Positions 45,245-53,732 of a stretch of DNA of 64,000 bases are shown one piece after another. The stretch covers positions 1 to 64,000 of the forward strand of contig NZ_LROM01000048.1 of NCBI RefSeq assembly GCF_001758785.1, written 5' to 3'. The translations under genes were made by a program, and so were the position numbers. The notes below the pieces were generated by a model that saw only the letters and a list, made by a program, of their open reading frames with translations, did no database searches and was not told the DNA's origin. The first letter of the stretch is position 1. Every line of letters starts with the position of its first letter. Source of the DNA: Duganella phyllosphaerae (GTDB lineage Bacteria; Pseudomonadota; Gammaproteobacteria; Burkholderiales; Burkholderiaceae_D).

Positions 45245-47245
45245 ATGAACGCCCCCGATACCGCCCCCCGCCAGGCCGCTGCAGCGCGCCCGATCCAGGC
45301 CTTGCCAGACCAACTGATCTCCCAGATCGCCGCCGGCGAGGTGGTCGAGCGGCCGTCCGCCGTGGTCAAGGAACTACTGGAAAACGCGCTCGACGCCGGC
45401 GCCACGCAAATCAGCGTGCGGCTGGAGGAAGGCGGCGTCAAACGCATCGCCATCACCGACAACGGCCGTGGCATTCCCCCCGAGCAGATGCCGCTGGCCC
45501 TGGCGCGCCATGCCACGTCCAAGATCTCGTCGCTGCACGACCTGGAAAACGTGGGCACGCTCGGCTTTCGCGGCGAGGCGCTGGCCTCGATCGCCTCGGT
45601 GGCGGCCGTCACCCTCACCTCGCGCACGGCCGACGCGCCGCACGCATGGGAACTGGTCGGCTCGCACGAAGGCACGGTGGCGCCGTCGTCCGGCGCGCTG
45701 GGCACCACCATCGACGTGCAGGACCTGTATTTCAATACACCGGCGCGCCGCAAGTTTCTAAAATCCGAGCAGACCGAGTTTGGTCACTGCGCCGAGGTCG
45801 TGCGCCGCATTGCGCTGGCGCGCCCCGACGTCTCGTTCAGCCTCACCCACAACGGCCGCACCATCGACCACTGGAACGTGTGCGACATGGCCCGCCGCAG
45901 CGCGCAAATCCTCGGTGAAGGCTTTGCCGAGGCGCGCCTGCCCATCGACGAGACCGCAGGCCCGCTGCGCATCCATGGCTACACCGGCCTGCCGACGGCC
46001 TCCAAGGCGCGCGCCGACGGCCAGTTCTTTTACGTCAATGGCCGCTTCGTGCGCGACAAGGTGCTGGTGCACGCGGTCAAGGCCGCCTACCAGGACGTGC
46101 TGCACGGCGACCGCTTTCCGTCGTACGCGCTGGCGCTCGAACTCGACCCGGCGCTGGTGGACGTCAACGTCCACCCGTCGAAAATCGAAGTGCGCTTCCG
46201 CGACAGCCGCGCGGTGCACCAGTTCGTGTTCCACGCGGTGCAGCGCGCGCTGGCGCAAACCTCGGCCACGTCGCACGGCAGCGTGCCGTCGCCGCTGCCG
46301 GCGGCTGACACGCTGACCAGCGCCACCTGGCGCGGCGAGCAGACGTCGTTCGGGCCGTTGCTGGCGCCAGATTATTCGCCGACGTTTTCGCCTTCGCCGT
46401 TTGGCGGCTCGTCAGGGTCGTCCGGTGCGTTGTCCGGCACCGGCAATGACGGCGCTGGCAGCTTCGCCGGCGCCGGCTTCGGCGGCCAGCGCTACGGCCA
46501 GCCCGAGGGTGGCGTGGCGCAAAGCACTGAAAAGTATGGCGCCCTGTTCGGCGGCAACGGCCGCGTGGACAGCTACCGCGCAGAAACCGACATGGCCCTG
46601 CCGCAAAGCAGCCCGTTCACCGTCTCGGCTGCCGCCATGGCGCAGGAAGAATTCCCGCTCGGCTTCGCGCTGGCGCAGCTGCACGGCATCTACATCCTGG
46701 CGCAAAATGCGAAAGGCCTGGTGCTGGTGGACATGCACGCCGCCCACGAGCGCATCCTGTACGAACAATTGAAGACCGCGCTCGAGAGCCGCGTGGCAGG
46801 CGAAGCGATGCAGGTGCAGCCGCTGCTGATCCCCGTCACCTTCTATGCCGACGCGGTGGAAGTGGGCACCGCCCACGAACACCAGGAAACCTTGCAGGCA
46901 TTGGGCTTCGACATTGCCGCACTCTCGCCCACCACGCTGGCGGTGCGCTCGGTGCCGGTGCTGCTCAAGAACGCCGACGCCCAAACGCTGGCGCGCGACG
47001 TGCTGCGCGACGTGCGCGAATTCGGCGGTTCGCGGGTGCTGATCGAGCGCCAGAACGAGCTGCTCGGCACCCTCGCCTGCCATACCGCCGTGCGCGCCAA
47101 CCGCATCCTGGCGGTGCAGGAAATGAACGCGCTGCTGCGCCAGATGGAAAAGACCGAACGCGCCGACCAGTGCAACCACGGCCGCCCCACCTGGGTGCAG
47201 GTGGAAATCGGCGCGCTCGACAAGCTGTTTTTACGTGGCCAATAA
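45245..47245 (+). CDS. mutL: DNA mismatch repair protein MutL
   Basis: 666 aa. The N-terminal GHKL ATPase has [22 protein letters not shown] and [13 protein letters not shown]. The linker (about 345-460) is Ser/Gly/Ala-rich. The C-terminal domain has [23 protein letters not shown] and QCNHGRPTW, the three motifs associated with metal-dependent nicking activity in MutL proteins of bacteria without MutH. Start at [10 protein letters not shown] (45245). The stop overlaps the miaA start in TAATG. Confidence 0.96.
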   Translation: MNAPDTAPRQAAAARPIQALPDQLISQIAAGEVVERPSAVVKELLENALDAGATQISVRLEEGGVKRIAITDNGRGIPPEQMPLALARHATSKISSLHDLENVGTLGFRGEALASIASVAAVTLTSRTADAPHAWELVGSHEGTVAPSSGALGTTIDVQDLYFNTPARRKFLKSEQTEFGHCAEVVRRIALARPDVSFSLTHNGRTIDHWNVCDMARRSAQILGEGFAEARLPIDETAGPLRIHGYTGLPTASKARADGQFFYVNGRFVRDKVLVHAVKAAYQDVLHGDRFPSYALALELDPALVDVNVHPSKIEVRFRDSRAVHQFVFHAVQRALAQTSATSHGSVPSPLPAADTLTSATWRGEQTSFGPLLAPDYSPTFSPSPFGGSSGSSGALSGTGNDGAGSFAGAGFGGQRYGQPEGGVAQSTEKYGALFGGNGRVDSYRAETDMALPQSSPFTVSAAAMAQEEFPLGFALAQLHGIYILAQNAKGLVLVDMHAAHERILYEQLKTALESRVAGEAMQVQPLLIPVTFYADAVEVGTAHEHQETLQALGFDIAALSPTTLAVRSVPVLLKNADAQTLARDVLRDVREFGGSRVLIERQNELLGTLACHTAVRANRILAVQEMNALLRQMEKTERADQCNHGRPTWVQVEIGALDKLFLRGQ

Positions 47246-48201
47246 TGAGTGACATCGCAAGTAAACCGCTGGCGGTCGCCATCATGGGCCCGACCGCGTC
47301 GGGCAAGACCGCGTCCGCGCTGGCGATAGCCGCGCGCATTCCGTCCGAGATCATCTCGGTCGATTCGGCCCTGGTCTATCGCGGCATGGACATCGGCACC
47401 GCCAAGCCCACCCGCGCCGAACTGGCGGCCGTGCCGCACCACCTGATCGACATCATCGACCCGCTCGATTCGTACTCGGTGGCGCAGTTCCGCAAGGCGA
47501 CCTTGCAGCTGGTGGACGACATCGTTGCGCGCGGCAAGCTGCCGCTGCTGGTCGGCGGCACCATGTTGTACTTCAAGGGACTGGCCGATGGCCTGGACGA
47601 CCTGCCCGGCGCCGACCCTGCCCTGCGCGCCCAGCTCGAAGATGATGCCGCCCGCATCGGCTGGCCCGCCATGCACGCGCGGCTGGCAGCGCTGGACCCG
47701 GAAACCGCCGCGCGCCTGGCGCCGGCCGACGCCCAGCGCATCCAGCGCGCGCTGGAAATTTGCACGCTGGCCGGCAAGCCGATGTCGGAGCTGCTGGCCC
47801 TGCGCGACAAGACCGAGCTGCCGTTCGAGCTGCTGCCGCTGGCGCTGGAACCGTCGGACCGCGCCGTGCTGCACCAGCGCATCGAACGCCGTTTCGACAT
47901 CATGCTCGACGAAGCAGCGGACGACAACCTGATCACGGAAACGCAACGGCTGCGCCGGCGCGGCGACCTGCACCCGGGCCTGCCCTCGATGCGCTGCGTG
48001 GGCTACCGCCAAGCGTGGGAATACCTCGATGGCGCGATCGACTACAAGACCATGCGCGAGACCGGCATCATCGCCACGCGCCAGCTGGCCAAGCGCCAAC
48101 TGACGTGGCTGCGCTCGATGCCGGACCGGGTGGTGGTCGATTGCCTGGGGTCCGACCCGACCGCCGAGATCCTGGCGCACGTGGCAAACCAGCTCGGCTA
48201 G
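47245..48201 (+). CDS. miaA: tRNA dimethylallyltransferase MiaA
   Basis: 318 aa. Adds dimethylallyl to A37 of tRNAs reading UNN codons. P loop [14 protein letters not shown], then [38 protein letters not shown] and [11 protein letters not shown] are family signatures. The ATG overlaps the mutL stop by one base, so the pair is translationally coupled, as in many proteobacteria. Confidence 0.97.
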   Translation: MSDIASKPLAVAIMGPTASGKTASALAIAARIPSEIISVDSALVYRGMDIGTAKPTRAELAAVPHHLIDIIDPLDSYSVAQFRKATLQLVDDIVARGKLPLLVGGTMLYFKGLADGLDDLPGADPALRAQLEDDAARIGWPAMHARLAALDPETAARLAPADAQRIQRALEICTLAGKPMSELLALRDKTELPFELLPLALEPSDRAVLHQRIERRFDIMLDEAADDNLITETQRLRRRGDLHPGLPSMRCVGYRQAWEYLDGAIDYKTMRETGIIATRQLAKRQLTWLRSMPDRVVVDCLGSDPTAEILAHVANQLG

Positions 48202-48250
48202 GTTCGGCCGGGTTCAGCCAGATTCAGCCAGATTCAGCCAGGGTCGGCTT
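48201..48250. repeat. Degenerate 10-bp tandem repeat after miaA
   Basis: Five consecutive decamers of the form GATTCAGCCA / GGTTCAGCCA / GGTTCGGCCG fill the 49 bases between the convergent stops of miaA and the VOC gene. A local slippage product; no function inferred. Confidence 0.6.
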
Positions 48251-48655
48251 TCAGGTGGTGGGCGGCGCCTTATCCATGTAAATGATTTCCCATAAATGGC
48301 CGTCCAGGTCCTGGAAACCGTGGCCGTACATGAAACCGTGGTCCTGCGGCGCCTTGTAGGTGCTGCCGCCGCCTTCGACCGCCTTGCCTACCAAGGCGGT
48401 GACGGCATCGCGCGACTCGACCTGCAAGCACACCAGCACCTCGGTGGACGTGCGCGCATCGACGATGGTCTTGGGCGTGAAGGTCTGGAAGCGCTGTTCG
48501 GTGAGCAGCATGACGAAGATGTTCTCGGCCACGATCATGCAGGTGGCGCCGTCGTCGGTGTAGTGCTGGTTGAAGGAATAGCCGAGGTGGGTAAAGAATT
48601 TGATCGACGCCGGCAAGTCGCGCACCGGCAGGTTGATAAAGATGTTGGTCGCCAT
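48251..48655 (-). CDS. VOC (glyoxalase/bleomycin-resistance) superfamily protein
   Basis: 134 aa, one VOC domain pair: IFINLPVRDLPASIKFFTHLG, MIVAENIFVMLLTE, and the C-terminal YGHGFQDLDGHLWEIIYMD. The DxDGHxWE ending is the metal-site Glu motif seen in many dioxygenase-like or glyoxalase-like members. Substrate unknown. The ATG at 48655 was chosen since the domain begins there; a longer upstream frame has no support. Confidence 0.88.
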   Translation of the reverse strand: MATNIFINLPVRDLPASIKFFTHLGYSFNQHYTDDGATCMIVAENIFVMLLTEQRFQTFTPKTIVDARTSTEVLVCLQVESRDAVTALVGKAVEGGGSTYKAPQDHGFMYGHGFQDLDGHLWEIIYMDKAPPTT

Positions 48656-48832
48656 GCAGCCCCCATTAGAAAACCATCGTGTCCCCGCAGCCAGAATACC
48701 AATATGCCAACCTTTTGACGACTGGTGTACGATAGAAGTTCCGCATTCACCGCGAAATTCACTTTTTTCAAAAAAATCGCTGGACCAGCGTTGACAGAAA
48801 AAGCGCCAACCCTCATAATGCTTCGCGTTGCA

Positions 48833-48909
48833 GGTGATATAGCTCAGTTGGTTAGAGCACAGCATTCATAATGCTGGGGTCGGTGGTTCAAGTCCACCTA
48901 TCACCACCA
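48833..48909 (+). tRNA. tRNA-Met (CAU), elongator
   Basis: Cloverleaf with acceptor GGTGATA / TATCACC, D arm AGCTCAGTTGGTTAGAGC, anticodon arm CAGCA-TTCATAA-TGCTG, variable GGGGTC, T arm GGTGG-TTCAAGT-CCACC, discriminator A and encoded CCA. The variable loop and D arm match elongator tRNA-Met. A terminator follows 11 bases downstream. Confidence 0.95.
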
Positions 48910-48920
48910 AAATTCCAAGA

Positions 48921-48951
48921 GCCGCCGATTCGCAAGAGTCGGCGGCTTTTT
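48921..48951 (+). terminator. Intrinsic terminator of tRNA-Met
   Basis: Stem GCCGCCGA (48921-48928) with TCGGCGGC (48939-48946), followed by TTTTT. Confidence 0.9.
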
Positions 48952-49053
48952 CGTTTGGCACGCCCTCGCCTTCTTCAGTAATCAGTCAAACGATCATCGT
49001 ATTTTCCCTCGAGTTCTATAATCAACTCCCACTTGCCGCTCCGGGAGAGCGCT

Positions 49054-50985
49054 TTGCGTAGAAAATCATATGGTTACGGCGCCGTGGTCCTGCTCTGGCT
49101 GGCCGTTGGCCTGCCGGGCGTCGTGTTTGCCCAGTCGCCCGTGTCGGCGCAGGAACCACAGCAATCGGGCACGGTTGTGGTGACTGCGCCGCGCCCAACC
49201 AGGCAGCCGATGGCGGCTGCCGAGGAGCGGTTGAGGAAAATCGTCAAACGCCAGGCCACCGGGTTCGCGAAGATTTTGAGCGACTGCCTGCGTGGTCCGG
49301 TCACGCATCCCGATTTGAAGATCACCTGTGCAAAGAGCCATATTCGAGCCAAGGACGAGAGCGTGGGTGCAGCGCTGGCAGCCTTCGAGAAGCATGACTA
49401 CGCATCAGCGCTGAAGCAGTTCGAGGCTGCGTATGCGAAACTCGGCTACCACGATGCGGCCCTGATGCTGGCCCATATGCATCGCCAGGGGCTCGGTACG
49501 CCAAAGGACACTGTCCAGGGCATCCGCTGGCTGCGTGCTGTGGCCGAGGAGCGGTTCAATCCGTTCCGGGACACGCTGCGCTTCAACCCGCACCACCCGG
49601 AAGCGACGACTGCCCGCATCGATGCAGCCATGGAACTGGCACGCATTTACCTGCTCGGGGAACAAGCAGAGCCGGACTGGGCCGAGGCCGAAAGATGGTA
49701 TGCCAAGGCTGCCGAGTTCGGGTTTATTCCGGCCTTGAATGCCTTGGGGGAAGCGTATGTATCTGCCGGGGGCGCGAACAGGAATGCCGACCAGGCGATC
49801 GGCTACTTTGCCAAAGCCGCCAAGGCCGGCTACGGACCGGCAGCTTACAACCTGGGCAATTTATACCTGGGACGCGATGGCGTGGTGCGCAATCACGATC
49901 TGGCACAGCGCTATTTCAGCATGGCTGCGGAGGCGAGCCATCCCGGCGCCCTGCCGGCAATTGGACGGATGTCTTCATCTGACGAGCAGCGCAACGGCAA
50001 GCCGGTAGTTGCCGGCAGCGCCAGTAGTACGCAAGCGCCTCAGGAAAATCCAGGCATCGCCATGGCCGCGCCAGAACTGGCAAAGCCGGCAGTGGCCGGC
50101 GCTGCTGCCGACGAGATCGTCGACGATACTGCCGACCTGGCCAGCGACACCCTCAACCTGGCCTTGTCCCGGCTGGACAGCAGCGCTGCGGACGCCGAGT
50201 CGCTGCGCAATGTGCGGCGCGCCGCAGACGCATTGCATATTGCCATCGCCCCTCCCGCAGAAAGCGCGGGCCATGCCGGCGACGTCATGTTCGTAGTCCG
50301 CGTCACCGGTTTGCGGGCGGTGCCATGGAAGAGCTATGGCGCCATGCGCGCGGCAGTCGCGGCCTACGAAAAACACAAAGCGCTCGCGCCCGACGCGGAC
50401 TTCCGTTTCGCGGTGATGCCGCCTGCAGGAATGCAACTGCCGCCCAATTTTGCGCTGCGCGTGCGCACGGCGCAAGGACAGGAATTCCCGATACGCCTCG
50501 AGCATGGCGAATTGTTCACGCTGCCGCTGTTGCCCGATCTTGAAGGAGACGCCGACCTGGTCAGCAACTTCAAGGGAGGCCCCCTGCGGATCGGACTGCT
50601 GGTGCACACCCGCACCGTGGCGCCCGACCAGTTGCGCCTGGGCGACCTGCGCCTGCGCTATGAGATCAACGCCGCCATTGCGATGGTGGACGAGCCCGGG
50701 GAATACGACGCCAAATGCCGGGCGCCGGGGCGCTGGAACCGCTGCAAGCGGCCCAGCAAGGCCATATGGCATCGGCCATGGACCGCCACCAGCGGCGCGT
50801 GGATCGTCGAGGGAAGCCGGCGCGTGCCGCTGCAAGCAAGCGAAGAGTCGAAGGACCACCTGTACCGCATGCCCATCGCCAGCACGCAATGGGGCAACGA
50901 TGCGCTGATCGAGTTCGAGTACGAGGCGCCGCAGCGTCGGCCGCGACAACTGTTCGAGGCAGCGATTTATAACGGCAACGACTAG
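49054..50985 (+). CDS. Exported SEL1-like repeat protein with unrecognised C-terminal domain
   Basis: 643 aa from a TTG start at 49054, chosen because GGGAG lies seven bases upstream and it begins the signal peptide (RRKSYGYGAVVLLWLAVGLP, ending VFAQ). Residues about 110-310 hold four SEL1-type repeats, for example AMELARIYLLGEQAEPDWAE, ALNALGEAYVSAGGANRNAD and AAYNLGNLYLGRDGVVRNHD. These fold as helical solenoids for protein contact. A Pro/Ala linker follows. The last 260 residues (with WKSYGAMRAAVAAYEKHK and GAWIVEGSRRVPLQ) match no family I know. Likely periplasmic; role unknown. Confidence 0.8.
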   Translation: MRRKSYGYGAVVLLWLAVGLPGVVFAQSPVSAQEPQQSGTVVVTAPRPTRQPMAAAEERLRKIVKRQATGFAKILSDCLRGPVTHPDLKITCAKSHIRAKDESVGAALAAFEKHDYASALKQFEAAYAKLGYHDAALMLAHMHRQGLGTPKDTVQGIRWLRAVAEERFNPFRDTLRFNPHHPEATTARIDAAMELARIYLLGEQAEPDWAEAERWYAKAAEFGFIPALNALGEAYVSAGGANRNADQAIGYFAKAAKAGYGPAAYNLGNLYLGRDGVVRNHDLAQRYFSMAAEASHPGALPAIGRMSSSDEQRNGKPVVAGSASSTQAPQENPGIAMAAPELAKPAVAGAAADEIVDDTADLASDTLNLALSRLDSSAADAESLRNVRRAADALHIAIAPPAESAGHAGDVMFVVRVTGLRAVPWKSYGAMRAAVAAYEKHKALAPDADFRFAVMPPAGMQLPPNFALRVRTAQGQEFPIRLEHGELFTLPLLPDLEGDADLVSNFKGGPLRIGLLVHTRTVAPDQLRLGDLRLRYEINAAIAMVDEPGEYDAKCRAPGRWNRCKRPSKAIWHRPWTATSGAWIVEGSRRVPLQASEESKDHLYRMPIASTQWGNDALIEFEYEAPQRRPRQLFEAAIYNGND

Positions 50986-51128
50986 CCTGGAAGGCCACCC
51001 CGCTCGTGCACTACCAGCGGCGCTACCAGCCGCAGCGCTGGCACGCGATACCACCCGCACGGCGTCTGTGCGCCTGCACCATCAGGGTGCCGTGAAGCAT
51101 CGCGCCGGCCATGCCCTGGCCATCCCCA

Positions 51129-53315
51129 TCACAGTTTCAGTTCCAGGTTCACCGACCACTCGCGCGCACTGTCGCTGCGGCGCCAGTTCTGGCTCACGCC
51201 ATTGCGGTCGGCGTAACGCGAATACGTGGCGCCGTCGTGCGCCAGCAGGTTCTTGCCGGTGAAGCGCCACTGCACCGTGGGACTGACTTTGTACAACAGG
51301 TAGGCATCGAGGTCGCTGCGCGCCTGCAGGCGCGTGCTTTGTTCGGCCGAGATGCGCGCCGGTCCACCGGAGCGGTACGCCAGGCTGGCGCCGGTGGTGT
51401 AAGCGCCCTGCCTGTAATCGACGCCGAGGTTGGCGGTGAGCGGCACCTGCTGGTCGAGCCGGTTGTCCGGTCCCGGCACCGATTGCACCTGCGACCAGTT
51501 GCGGTTGACGCTGGCGCGCAGATCGAGCGCCGGCCAGGCCGGCCACACCAGCTTCGAGGGGAATTTCACCTCCAGGCCCAGGCCGCGCACATCGGCCTTG
51601 CCATCGTTGACCGGTTGATACAGCCAGCGCCCGCCGCTGTCCTGCGACAAGGTGGTGCGGATGTAATCGGTGATGTGGCGGGTCGAGGCGGTGGCCGAGA
51701 AGGTGGCGCCCGGCGCCCAGAAATGTTCGTAGGTCGCATCCACCCCGGTCGCCAGTTCGGGCTTGAGATCGGGGTTGCCGCTGCTGTCCGCGGTAAAGCG
51801 CGTGTTCAGATCGGCCTCGTTGCGGCGCGCCGTCAACTGGCCCACCGTCGGCGCCTTGAAGGTGCGCGTGAGGGCCAGGCGCAGCTGGCGGCCGCTCTTG
51901 TCCGGGAACTTGTAGAGCGTCTGGGCGATGGGGCTCAGCACGTGGTTGCGCGAGCTGGTGTCCGGCTGGCCGCTGACGGCGCTGTCGGTGCGGATGGTTT
52001 CCCAGCGCGCGCCCAGGTACATCGACCACTGCTTCGTGACATTCCACTCGTCCTGCGCAAAAGCGGCCACCTGCACCACCTGCGGCGCAAAGCGCTCGTC
52101 GAAGATCAGCGGCACGCTGCCGGTAAAGCCTTCCACCCGCTGGCGGTCTTCGCTTTGGCGCTGGCGACTCGCTTCCCAGCCGGTGGCCAGCGCGTGGTCG
52201 TCGAACACGGTGCGCGTGTACTTGCCGTTGCTGCGCACCGAGTTGCTGCGCGTGTCGCTGTCGGTGTCGCGTTGCAGCGTGCGCTGGCGGTTGGCCGTGC
52301 TCGACGCCCAGTCGCTGTCCGCGCGGCCATTGCTGTGGGTGGCGGTGAGCGTGGTATCGAGCTTGCCGCCGGCCAGTTGCGTGACCCAGTTCAGGTTGGT
52401 GGAAACGTACAACGACCGGTTCTCGCTGGCGCCATCGCGGAACACAAAATTCGGCGCCGGAAAGCTGCCGACCTGGTTGCCGTAGCGATAGGCCTGGTCG
52501 CTGTCGAAGCGGTTGACGCCCACCGAGGCGCTCCAGTTCAACTGGCCGTTGTTGGCGAGCTTCCAGTTCAGGCGCGGCTCCATCCCCAGCAAGGACAGCC
52601 GGGACTCGTTGGCGATGGTGCTGTCACGCTGTTGCAGCACCGCGCCATCGCCGGACGCCAGTTGCTCCGTGAACGTGGCGGGATTGCTGCTGTCATGGCG
52701 CAGCAGGAATACCGAGAGGTAATACGACAGGTCGCCGCTGCGGTCGGCCAGCGTACCGAGCGCGGAGGCGCGCTTGACCAGGCCCGAATGACCGACGCCC
52801 AGGCGCATGTCGCGCTGCGGCTTGCTCACCACTTTTTTCAGCACGATATTGATGGTGCCGGCGATCGCCTGGGTGGAAAACTCGGCAGTGGCGGCGCGCA
52901 CCACCTCGATCCTCTCGATCTGCTCGGGCGCCACCGTCTGCAGGTTGAAGCCCGCTGGCGGGCGCTCGCCGTTGACGAGCACCTGCGTATAGCCGTTACC
53001 GAGGCCGCGCATGCGGATGCTTTCGCCGATCACGGTCACGCCGGGCGCGCGCTTGAGCACATCGAAGACATTGGTGTCGCCGTATTTAAGGATCTCGTCC
53101 TGGCGTATCACGGTCTTGCTGGCGGTGTCGTCGCGGCGCGGATCGTAGTCGGTGGCGCCGTTCACTTCCACCTCGATGATGTCCCTGGACGACGGCTTGT
53201 GCGGCTCGGCTTTCACGGCGGCTGCGGGCGCCGGTTGTGCGAGCACGGCGCCATGCAGGCCGAAGGCGGCGACTGCAACGATTTCGGCCGCCAGCAGCGG
53301 GATGGCTGTTTTCAT
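51129..53315 (-). CDS. TonB-dependent outer-membrane receptor
   Basis: 728 aa. Signal peptide MKTAIPLLAAEIVAVAAFGL... to VLA|Q. The plug domain (about 60-165) has DVLKRAPGVTVIGESIRMRG and YTQVLVNGERPPAGF and ends IERIEVVRAATAEF; the rest is a 22-stranded barrel ending in an aromatic-rich strand (EWSVNLELKL). Size and plug suit a siderophore or similar ligand importer rather than the large glycan-type receptors. Two GATAAT hexamers lie upstream of its start (see 53316-53732). Confidence 0.92.
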   Translation of the reverse strand: MKTAIPLLAAEIVAVAAFGLHGAVLAQPAPAAAVKAEPHKPSSRDIIEVEVNGATDYDPRRDDTASKTVIRQDEILKYGDTNVFDVLKRAPGVTVIGESIRMRGLGNGYTQVLVNGERPPAGFNLQTVAPEQIERIEVVRAATAEFSTQAIAGTINIVLKKVVSKPQRDMRLGVGHSGLVKRASALGTLADRSGDLSYYLSVFLLRHDSSNPATFTEQLASGDGAVLQQRDSTIANESRLSLLGMEPRLNWKLANNGQLNWSASVGVNRFDSDQAYRYGNQVGSFPAPNFVFRDGASENRSLYVSTNLNWVTQLAGGKLDTTLTATHSNGRADSDWASSTANRQRTLQRDTDSDTRSNSVRSNGKYTRTVFDDHALATGWEASRQRQSEDRQRVEGFTGSVPLIFDERFAPQVVQVAAFAQDEWNVTKQWSMYLGARWETIRTDSAVSGQPDTSSRNHVLSPIAQTLYKFPDKSGRQLRLALTRTFKAPTVGQLTARRNEADLNTRFTADSSGNPDLKPELATGVDATYEHFWAPGATFSATASTRHITDYIRTTLSQDSGGRWLYQPVNDGKADVRGLGLEVKFPSKLVWPAWPALDLRASVNRNWSQVQSVPGPDNRLDQQVPLTANLGVDYRQGAYTTGASLAYRSGGPARISAEQSTRLQARSDLDAYLLYKVSPTVQWRFTGKNLLAHDGATYSRYADRNGVSQNWRRSDSAREWSVNLELKL

Positions 53316-53732
53316 TGAGATTTTCTTTATTGCAAAATCCGCAATTATCGATTAATTATCGCCTCGAAGAAAGTTTCTTCATGAAAATTAATGAAAAATC
53401 ATGCAATTGATTGCCGTGACATTTACCCCACACCGGCTATAGAAAATTTGCGTTCACCTATACGAAGTCGTCATACCTCGGTGCGCAATTGCTCACGCCC
53501 TTGATTGTTTCGTGACGATACGATCAGCAGCGGTATGCGACTGCAAGTCACTATCCCAGTCAACGCCGCAGCTATGGGGCAATTACGCACTCAACAGCGC
53601 GCTCACGGTGCCACCATTTTTCACGCAACACCGTCGCCCTCGGCTGTTGCCGTATGTTCGGCAGGTGACTTAGTCTTGATAAAGCCGGGCACTGCCCAGG
53701 CAGCCCAGACGTCAAACACTGAGGATATAAAA
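53316..53732. promoter_or_regulatory. Intergenic region between the divergent TonB-dependent receptors
   Basis: 417 bp with no gene. Close to the leftward receptor, reading its strand, GATAAT occurs twice with an 11-bp period (around 53361-53343), resembling part of a Fur box. A perfect 7+1+7 inverted repeat GAAGAAAGTTTCTTC lies at 53366-53380. The half next to the rightward receptor is GC-richer and ends with GAGG eight bases before that gene's ATG. An upstream open frame continuous with the rightward receptor exists but lacks a signal peptide logic and was not used. Confidence 0.35.

Noticed and set aside
48201..48250. CRISPR-like array after miaA
   Set aside because: The 10-bp units are directly adjacent without spacers; this is a simple tandem repeat. 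No CRISPR array was seen anywhere in the window.
53505..53732. Upstream extension of the glycan-type receptor frame
   Set aside because: The extension has no signal peptide character, while MKKKILETVIPLALAAMYAP at 53733 is a clear signal peptide with a ribosome binding site.
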